Both the position numbers and the translations under genes were made by a program. Below, in pieces: positions 6,100-10,491 of a stretch of DNA of 10,491 nucleotides. Origin of the DNA: Nitrospiraceae bacterium (GTDB taxonomy: Bacteria > Nitrospirota > Thermodesulfovibrionia > Thermodesulfovibrionales > UBA9159); assembly GCA_003453735.1 (NCBI GenBank), contig DMNE01000138.1, positions 1,675 to 12,165 of the forward strand, read 5' to 3'. The notes under the pieces were generated by a model. The model was given only the letters and a program-made list of their open reading frames with translations, searched no databases and was not told the DNA's origin. Numbering within the stretch: position 1 is the first letter of the stretch; each line of letters begins with the position of its first letter.

Positions 6100-6864
6100 T
6101 TATCCGCATGCGCACTCGGTATGGTTGATCTTTAAGATGGTCTTTAAAAGCAGCTTTTTGACATTCGCGGCATTTTTGTTCATGATGGAGAGTATCATCT
6201 CCCAGGTGACAGGCTCTTCGCCCTCCTTCCAGCAGTCGTAATCCGTGGACATAGCTATAGTCTGGTAACAAATGCTTAATTCTCTCGCCAGTATCACCTC
6301 TGGTACGGTTGACATGTTAATCACATCTGCACCCAATTTCCTGAACATATGTGATTCAGACTTCGTCGAAAACCTCGGGCCTTCGATGGTTACCACAGTC
6401 CCTCTTGTATGGTGTCTCAGCTGAAGTTGCTTCGCAGAGGAGATGAGGAGCGAGCGCAGGCTCTTACAAAACGGCTCGGCCATAGGCGTATGAATCACCT
6501 TTTCATCATGGAAAGTGAGAGGTCTGTGTTTTGTAAAGTCTATGAATTGATCTACGAAAACGAGGTCGCCGGGCTTTATTTTTTCCCTCAGAGAACCTAC
6601 TGCGGTTGTCGCAAGAATGTGGGTGCATCCCTGCTCTTTCAACGCGTATAGGTTGGCTCTGAAATTTACTCCCGTGGGGTAAATGGAATGATCTTTCCCA
6701 TGGCGGGCAAGAATAACTGTCTCGACACCGTTTATCCTCCCGACGGTGAGAGGAGAAGACGGGCTGCCGTAAGGAGTCTTCACTTTTTTCTCTTTTCTCT
6801 CTTTCATCAGTTGGGGGTCATCCATCCCGGAACCCCCGATGATACCGATCTTGACCTTGGCCAT
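6100..6864 (-). CDS. mtnP: S-methyl-5'-thioadenosine phosphorylase
   Basis: This enzyme cleaves methylthioadenosine, a by-product of SAM-using reactions, with phosphate to adenine and methylthioribose-1-phosphate. The 254-residue protein shows the PNP/MTAP class II features: GIIGGSG (7-13) and ARHG (53-56) for phosphate binding, IEGPRFSTKSES (160-171), the ribose-site INMSTVPE (182-189), and STDYDCW (206-212). The two Asp of STDYDCW (208, 210) are the purine-site residues that favour an adenine base, as in human MTAP; inosine/guanosine enzymes have Asn there. Bacterial and archaeal relatives acting on methylthioinosine are the main alternative. ATG at 6864 has AGGAG five bases upstream. The gene sits directly before apt and after the SAM hydrolase, which supports a SAM by-product role. 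Confidence 0.92.
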   Translation of the reverse strand: MAKVKIGIIGGSGMDDPQLMKERKEKKVKTPYGSPSSPLTVGRINGVETVILARHGKDHSIYPTGVNFRANLYALKEQGCTHILATTAVGSLREKIKPGDLVFVDQFIDFTKHRPLTFHDEKVIHTPMAEPFCKSLRSLLISSAKQLQLRHHTRGTVVTIEGPRFSTKSESHMFRKLGADVINMSTVPEVILARELSICYQTIAMSTDYDCWKEGEEPVTWEMILSIMNKNAANVKKLLLKTILKINHTECACG

Positions 6865-6869
6865 AATTG

Positions 6870-6876
6870 CTCCTTT
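6870..6876 (-). promoter_or_regulatory. ribosome-binding site of mtnP
   Basis: AAGGAGC on the minus strand, about five bases before the ATG at 6864, fixes this start. Confidence 0.7.
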
Positions 6877-6894
6877 ATGTCCAGTTTTGCTTAA

Positions 6895-6923
6895 ACGGTA
6901 AAAGATGGTTAAACAAAAGTCAA
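6895..6923 (-). promoter_or_regulatory. possible promoter for mtnP-apt
   Basis: In the 114-base gap between the SAM hydrolase and mtnP, the minus strand has TTGACT (6923-6918) and, 17 bases further, TACCGT (6900-6895). The -35 is near consensus and the -10 is weak. It would give mtnP-apt its own start of transcription apart from the pyrimidine genes. Confidence 0.4.
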
Positions 6924-6978
6924 GAGAAAACCGAGCAGGTGCTTTACCGGAGCCAAAGGGCTGCAGGGAACTCCTGTA

Positions 6979-7782
6979 TCACGTCAAGAGTACGCCCATG
7001 GGATCGCCCACCGTAATACCAAACTCTCTCGATGCGTGCCCCCGGTACACGAAGAGTTCCAGATAGTTCATGCTGTTTATCAATGCGTAAAGCCCCCTGT
7101 CTTCTACCTGACTGTAATATTGCTTGAAGGCAATCTCTTTCCCCTTTACCATAAATCTCGGGGAAACATCGGGCTTTTGAGCCTGCAGAGTTTTCAAGTC
7201 TTCAGCCTTGATGTTTGTTATTGCATTGCCGAAGGTATCTATGTAAAGAACCTCGCCTTCGAGGGCAGTCCGCGTCGGCATTGAGGGAGAAGGAAACCGC
7301 AGCTTCATAAAGTCGGTTATTTCTTCCCCAAAGTTATCTGACGCGATTCCCTTTGAGAGCCATGCAGCAACGGGGGCAAATATGTCCCTCCCATGAAACG
7401 TTGCGCTCCGGTCACGTCGAAAATAGTGCTCCGCAGTCAAGTGAAACACCTTGCATCGTTCATTCTCGTTATAGATCATCGAAAAGACGCCATTATCAGG
7501 CCCAATGAAATAGTAGTCTTCTATCGCCACCAGGATAGGTCTTCTTGACGATCCGACACCAGGGTCGGTAACGACAATATGAATACTCCGGGATGGAAAT
7601 TCGTGATAACTCATACCGATGACAAGCGCGGCCTCTCTCACGTTGTATTTACTGATCTCATGGGTGAGATCGACAATCATTGCCTGGGGGTTTATCGAAA
7701 AGATGGTTCCCTTCATAATTGCGCTCAAAGGGTCTTTATTGCCGAAATCAGTTGTCAGGGTGATGATCGGAATGTTTTCCAC
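6979..7782 (-). CDS. SAM hydrolase (SAM hydroxide adenosyltransferase, DUF62 family)
   Basis: Members of this family use an activated water to split S-adenosylmethionine into adenosine and methionine; they are related to the fluorinase and chlorinase. The 267-residue protein begins with the hallmark IITLTTDFG (6-14). It has DPGVGSSRR (73-81), giving the family Asp and Arg (D73, R80), and TFHGRDIFAP (128-137) with the catalytic His130. DTFGNAITNI (182-191) follows in the C-terminal barrel. These three residues correspond to the Asp-Arg-His set described for archaeal members. I chose GTG at 7782, since GGAGG lies six bases upstream (7793-7789); an upstream ATG at 7806 would overlap pyrD more and lacks an RBS. 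It overlaps the pyrD 3' end by 35 bases. The halogenating relatives are less likely, because the water-activating set is present. Confidence 0.9.
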   Translation of the reverse strand: MENIPIITLTTDFGNKDPLSAIMKGTIFSINPQAMIVDLTHEISKYNVREAALVIGMSYHEFPSRSIHIVVTDPGVGSSRRPILVAIEDYYFIGPDNGVFSMIYNENERCKVFHLTAEHYFRRDRSATFHGRDIFAPVAAWLSKGIASDNFGEEITDFMKLRFPSPSMPTRTALEGEVLYIDTFGNAITNIKAEDLKTLQAQKPDVSPRFMVKGKEIAFKQYYSQVEDRGLYALINSMNYLELFVYRGHASREFGITVGDPMGVLLT

Positions 7783-8752
7783 TGGATACCTCCGTACTGC
7801 ATCCATTTAATAAAAACGTTTCTGCGCTTTCGAGGTTCGGCCCGTCACAGATAAGGCCCCCGATAAGCTTTCTAACATCCGTAATCCCATTCTCCCTCAG
7901 CCATCGCATCATGCCTTCAATGATATCAGAAGTCGCCGTCGGATTCACAAAATTGGCTGTTCCCACCGCAACCGCTGCAGCACCAACAAGCATGAATTCT
8001 ATGGCATCAGCGGCACTCATAATGCCGCCCATCCCGATGAGGGGAATCTTCACAGCATGATACACCTCCCATACGACTCTCAGCGCAATGGGTTTCACAG
8101 CAGGACCTGAGAGCCCTCCGATGATATTCGCGAGCTTCGGTCTCTTTGTCGCAACGTCCACGGCCATCCCCGTTAGCGTATTAATCATGGATAGGGCATC
8201 CGCCCCGGCCTCTTCAGCAACCCTCGCCAGGAGCGGGACATCGGTTACATTCGGCGAAAGCTTCACAATAAGGGTAAGACCCGTTGCTGCTCGAACGGCT
8301 TTGACAACGTCAAAGGTAACCTTCGGGTCTGTGCCAAAGATGCGCCATCCGGCCTGCTTATTCGGACATGATATATTCATCTCAAGACCGTGAATGCCTT
8401 CAACATCGCTCAGCCTCTTGGCTGCTTCAGCGTATTCGGCAATGGAATCTCCGAAAAAATTTACGATTACAGGTGTATTGAATTTTCGTAAAAAAGGAAG
8501 TTTGTCTTCTATAAAGTTTTCAATGCCGACGTTTTGCAGCCCGATGGAATTGAGCATTCCTGCAGGTGTTTCGACAATCCGTGGTGGAGGATTTCCCTCT
8601 TTGGGTTTGAGGGAGAGACCTTTTACCACAAGTGCTCCGAGACTGTTCAGGTCAATAAATTCAGCATACTCTTGTCCATAGCCAAAGGTTCCTGATGCAA
8701 CCATGACAGGATTTTTTAATTTTAATTTGCCAATATCTACTGTTAAATCCAT
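7748..8752 (-). CDS. pyrD: dihydroorotate dehydrogenase, class 1B catalytic subunit
   Basis: PyrD oxidises dihydroorotate to orotate in pyrimidine synthesis using FMN. The class 1B form passes electrons through PyrK to NAD. The 334-residue product shows the TIM-barrel FMN enzyme motifs: NPVMVASGTFGYG (14-26), VVKGLSLKP with Lys44, the substrate/active-site NISCPN with Cys129 as the catalytic base (serine in class 2), LIVKLSPNVTD (161-171), INTLTG (190-195), and GMGGIMSAADAIEFM (240-254) for the FMN phosphate. The start is ATG at 8752, with no evident RBS. Most relatives end near residue 300-312; here about 25-30 extra residues run into the SAM hydrolase gene. The upstream neighbour is pyrK, 120 bases away, with a promoter-like sequence between them. 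Confidence 0.95.
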   Translation of the reverse strand: MDLTVDIGKLKLKNPVMVASGTFGYGQEYAEFIDLNSLGALVVKGLSLKPKEGNPPPRIVETPAGMLNSIGLQNVGIENFIEDKLPFLRKFNTPVIVNFFGDSIAEYAEAAKRLSDVEGIHGLEMNISCPNKQAGWRIFGTDPKVTFDVVKAVRAATGLTLIVKLSPNVTDVPLLARVAEEAGADALSMINTLTGMAVDVATKRPKLANIIGGLSGPAVKPIALRVVWEVYHAVKIPLIGMGGIMSAADAIEFMLVGAAAVAVGTANFVNPTATSDIIEGMMRWLRENGITDVRKLIGGLICDGPNLESAETFLLNGCSTEVSSGKHSDHHPDN

Positions 8753-8773
8753 GCGAGCTTGTTTTTTAGAGAG

Positions 8774-8802
8774 AATATAACGCTATAAATACAATCGGGC
8801 AA
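8774..8802 (-). promoter_or_regulatory. possible promoter of pyrD
   Basis: On the minus strand, TTGCCC (8802-8797) and TATATT (8779-8774) are separated by exactly 17 bases, and pyrD begins about 20 bases downstream. Both boxes are reasonable sigma-70-type matches. This would let pyrD, and perhaps the SAM hydrolase behind it, be transcribed apart from pyrK. Confidence 0.5.
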
Positions 8803-8803
8803 C

Positions 8804-8834
8804 GCCGTTGAATACGCTTCTTTTCATCAACGGC
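8804..8834 (-). repeat. perfect 8-bp inverted repeat between pyrK and pyrD
   Basis: GCCGTTGA (8804-8811) and TCAACGGC (8827-8834) form a perfect stem with a 15-base loop. It lies downstream of the pyrK stop and immediately upstream of the pyrD -35 box. No T-run follows on either strand, so it is not a plain terminator. It could be an operator or an RNA 3'-end structure of pyrK; the sequence does not match the PyrR-binding consensus I know. Confidence 0.45.
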
Positions 8835-8872
8835 TCATCCCCCAGTACAAAAGCTGAATTGTTCATTGTTTC

Positions 8873-9643
8873 TCACCAGACAATGTCATCAATCGAAAAA
8901 ACCGGGCCTTCCTTACATACTCGTTTATGTCCGTCCACAGTCTTTACGGCGCAGCCAAGACAGGCACCAATGCCACAGGCCATGTTCTCTTCCATCGAAA
9001 CGTACGTTGGAATCCCTCTTCCCTTTACCATGCTCCATAAGGCCCCAAGCATCGGCCTCGGCCCACAAGCATATACTGAATATTGAGCGTTCTGAGAGGT
9101 ATTGTCAGATAAAAAACTCCTTACTGTGTCCGTTACGCATCCCCTTTCCCCGCATGAACCGTCATCAGTGGTGACATACAGTTCACCCACACATTTCTTG
9201 AGTTCCTCCAGCAGCAAGAATTCGCTCTCGGAACGGACCCCGTAGAAAATGCGTGCATCCTCTCCAAACCTCTCTGCAAGCGAAAACAACGAGGCGATGC
9301 CGATGCCTCCAGCCACAATGAGTGGAGTGTATCTTTTCGCAGTTATGGGATAAGAATTTCCGAGGGGCCCGAGGACATCGATCACTGACCCTTCGCCCAT
9401 ATTTCGCAACAGTGCCGTTCCCCTCCCCTTTATCCGGTAAAGGATCTGCAGACCCTCGGCTGTTCTTCGAAAAAGACTGAATGGCCTTTTCAGGAGTGGG
9501 TCATAATCACCCTCCATACCGATCATGTAGAATTGGCCCGGTTCAGGTTCCTTTATAGGTGCTAATGGGATGAGTGTGAGGAGATTGTGTTCTTTCTGTA
9601 ACTGCTTATTTTCTGCTATCTTTGCCTTGAAATATCTACTCAA
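8873..9643 (-). CDS. pyrK: dihydroorotate dehydrogenase electron-transfer subunit
   Basis: PyrK carries FAD and a [2Fe-2S] cluster and moves electrons from the PyrD FMN to NAD. The 256-residue protein has the ferredoxin-reductase fold: FAD-binding RPFSLF (53-58), LGPLGNSYP (91-99), NAD-binding VAGGIGIASLF (110-120), YACGPRPML (191-199), and the C-terminal cluster motif with Cys at about 223, 228, 231 and 243 (CGIGACLGC then VCKEGP). The start is TTG at 9643, because the frame has an in-frame TAG 12 bases upstream and no nearby ATG. It overlaps the greA stop by eight bases, so translation is probably coupled to greA. Pairing with PyrD downstream confirms the class 1B enzyme. Confidence 0.95.
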   Translation of the reverse strand: MSRYFKAKIAENKQLQKEHNLLTLIPLAPIKEPEPGQFYMIGMEGDYDPLLKRPFSLFRRTAEGLQILYRIKGRGTALLRNMGEGSVIDVLGPLGNSYPITAKRYTPLIVAGGIGIASLFSLAERFGEDARIFYGVRSESEFLLLEELKKCVGELYVTTDDGSCGERGCVTDTVRSFLSDNTSQNAQYSVYACGPRPMLGALWSMVKGRGIPTYVSMEENMACGIGACLGCAVKTVDGHKRVCKEGPVFSIDDIVW

Positions 9644-10109
9644 AGCGTATCTCTAAGATTTCGTATTCGATGGTCCTTGCCGGTGCTTTGATCACCACTG
9701 AATCACCAACAGCCTTACCGAGCAAGGCCTTACCCACCGGTGAGCTGACGGATATCTTACCCTGTTTAACGTCCGCCTCCTCGGTTCCTACGAGGGTAAA
9801 GACATATTCTTCATCTGCTCCGCCGTCCAATACCTTCACCGTCGCGCCGAACGCAACCTTCGACTGGGTTATCCTTGAAGGGTCTATCACCTCTGCAAGA
9901 GCCAGTTTTCTCTGGAGTTCCTGTATCCTTCCTTCAAGAAAGGACTGACGCTCCTTAGCGGCATGATATTCGGCATTTTCGGAAAGATCGCCGTGTGCGC
10001 GGGCTTCGCCGATCATGCGGATGACGGCCGGCCGCTCCACGGTTTTCAAATGATTGATCTCGTCTTCCAGGGCCTTGTACCCCGATTCGGTCATGGGAAT
10101 GCGTTCCAT
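9636..10109 (-). CDS. greA: transcription elongation factor GreA
   Basis: GreA enters the RNA polymerase secondary channel and stimulates cleavage of backtracked transcripts. The 157-residue length is that of the family. The N-terminal coiled coil carries the acidic tip GDLSENAEYHAAKERQ (about 40-55), whose Asp and Glu bind the catalytic metal. The C-terminal FKBP-like domain follows, with ISVSSPVGKALLGK (about 118-131) and VGD. I use ATG at 10109 (MERIPMT), the normal GreA start, instead of the TTG at 10133, which lacks an RBS. Codon choice changes inside this gene: up to about codon 55 Arg is always CGN and Ile is never ATA, while afterwards AGG, AGA and ATA are frequent. It lies between carB and pyrK, overlapping the latter by eight bases. 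Confidence 0.96.
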   Translation of the reverse strand: MERIPMTESGYKALEDEINHLKTVERPAVIRMIGEARAHGDLSENAEYHAAKERQSFLEGRIQELQRKLALAEVIDPSRITQSKVAFGATVKVLDGGADEEYVFTLVGTEEADVKQGKISVSSPVGKALLGKAVGDSVVIKAPARTIEYEILEIRFE

Positions 10110-10131
10110 GCGCCTTGATCCTGAGAACGGC

Positions 10132-10170
10132 AAAAAAATTCCTCTCGGCCGGCTTGTCGGGCGCGGCCGA
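10132..10170 (-). terminator. terminator-like hairpin between carB and greA
   Basis: On the minus strand, TCGGCCG (10170-10164) and CGGCCGA (10151-10145) make a perfect GC-rich 7-bp stem with a 12-base loop. Six bases later there is a run of seven T (10138-10132). The distance from stem to T-run is longer than ideal. If it works, it would end or attenuate carB transcription before greA. Confidence 0.4.
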
Positions 10171-10243
10171 TACGGATTTTGCCTGGCTAAAAGTTAAGCT
10201 CTTGCCACGCCTTTGATTTCTCGTCCGTTAACGTGACGGGCGG
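10171..10243. other. short intergenic stretch downstream of carB
   Basis: I see no further gene here. A TTAAC-containing stretch is present, but no convincing promoter pair for greA. Confidence 0.3.
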
Positions 10244-10491
10244 CTACAAAGAGTAGGACTGGAGGGGGGCAACTTCAAGGGACCCCGCCTTGAGCGCCGC
10301 GATGGCCTGGGTGGCCGCGGCGGCACCGGCCATAGTGGTGTAGTAGGGCACTTTTTGTTGCAGCGCGGTCCGGCGGATGGAAAGCGAGTCGGCCAGCGCC
10401 CGTGCTCCTTCCGTCGTGTTGAACACGAGCTGCACCTGTCCGTTTTTAAGCGCGTCCACGATATGCGGCCGTCCCTCCAGCACCTTGTTGA
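10244..10491 (-). CDS. carB: carbamoyl-phosphate synthase large subunit, C-terminal end (5' part outside window)
   Basis: CarB makes carbamoyl phosphate from bicarbonate, ammonia and two ATP for pyrimidine and arginine synthesis. The window shows only the last 81 or so codons, to the TAG at 10246-10244. This is the regulatory MGS-like domain: [19 protein letters not shown], then [15 protein letters not shown], then [19 protein letters not shown]. This matches the family's [10 protein letters not shown] and VPYxTTxAGA blocks. The C-terminus ([11 protein letters not shown]) resembles the short ends of many bacterial CarB proteins. GC is high here (67 of 100 at 10261-10360, counted by hand), with all four Arg codons CGN and no ATA for Ile, unlike pyrK and the genes to its left. 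It opens the pyrimidine cluster carB-greA-pyrK-pyrD. Confidence 0.93.
   Translation of the reverse strand, partial: NKVLEGRPHIVDALKNGQVQLVFNTTEGARALADSLSIRRTALQQKVPYYTTMAGAAAATQAIAALKAGSLEVAPLQSYSL

Noticed and set aside
7783..7806. Longer SAM hydrolase start at ATG 7806
   Set aside because: GTG at 7782 has GGAGG at six bases, reduces the pyrD overlap, and matches the usual family N-terminus just before IITLTTDFG.
8804..8834. Intrinsic terminator after pyrK
   Set aside because: The stem is good but no T-run follows on the minus strand, so it is listed as an inverted repeat.
10110..10133. Longer GreA start at TTG 10133
   Set aside because: No Shine-Dalgarno site, and the family starts at MERIPMT, which is the ATG at 10109.
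1..10491. CRISPR array, toxin-antitoxin pair or complete insertion sequence
   Set aside because: No regularly spaced direct repeats, no paired small ORFs of known families, and no intact transposase with terminal inverted repeats were found.

Overview
The window reads as chromosomal core sequence from an anaerobic-type Gram-negative bacterium. A multi-subunit class 1B dihydroorotate dehydrogenase (PyrK plus PyrD), the phasin-like/AarF pair, and a carB-greA-pyrK-pyrD order would fit Nitrospirota or Desulfobacterota. This assignment is inference; there is no rRNA in the window to settle it.

Layout. The left third is on the + strand: the 3' end of alaS (1-739), a short phasin-like helical protein (801-1127) and a UbiB/AarF-type atypical kinase (1133-2830). 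About 790 bases without an intact gene follow (2831-3623). On the - strand this gap holds the C-terminal tail of a tyrosine recombinase, a GC-rich, hairpin-rich block, and a frameshifted tatA with its ribosome-binding site and a possible promoter still present. The remainder is on the - strand. Reading from the right edge leftwards it is carB (3' end), greA, pyrK, pyrD, a SAM hydrolase (DUF62 family), S-methyl-5'-thioadenosine phosphorylase, adenine phosphoribosyltransferase, and an ABC-2 exporter (ATPase then permease). The two strands converge on the decayed gap.

How the genes work together. CarB (carbamoyl phosphate synthesis), PyrK and PyrD (dihydroorotate oxidation coupled to NAD) are pyrimidine biosynthesis genes, with the transcript-cleavage factor GreA between them. 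The next three genes deal with S-adenosylmethionine and its by-products. The DUF62 enzyme hydrolyses SAM to adenosine and methionine. MTA phosphorylase splits methylthioadenosine to adenine and methylthioribose-1-phosphate. APRT returns the adenine to AMP. The ABC exporter has no readable substrate.

The main points for a second look are: the decayed tatA/recombinase/GC-block gap; an abrupt switch in codon choice inside greA (no AGA/AGG/ATA codons to the right of about 9935, common use to the left), which suggests a recombination or assembly junction; a possible 52-residue gene overlapping the end of apt; and an extended PyrD tail running 35 nt into the next gene. I did not find a clearly new multi-gene system.
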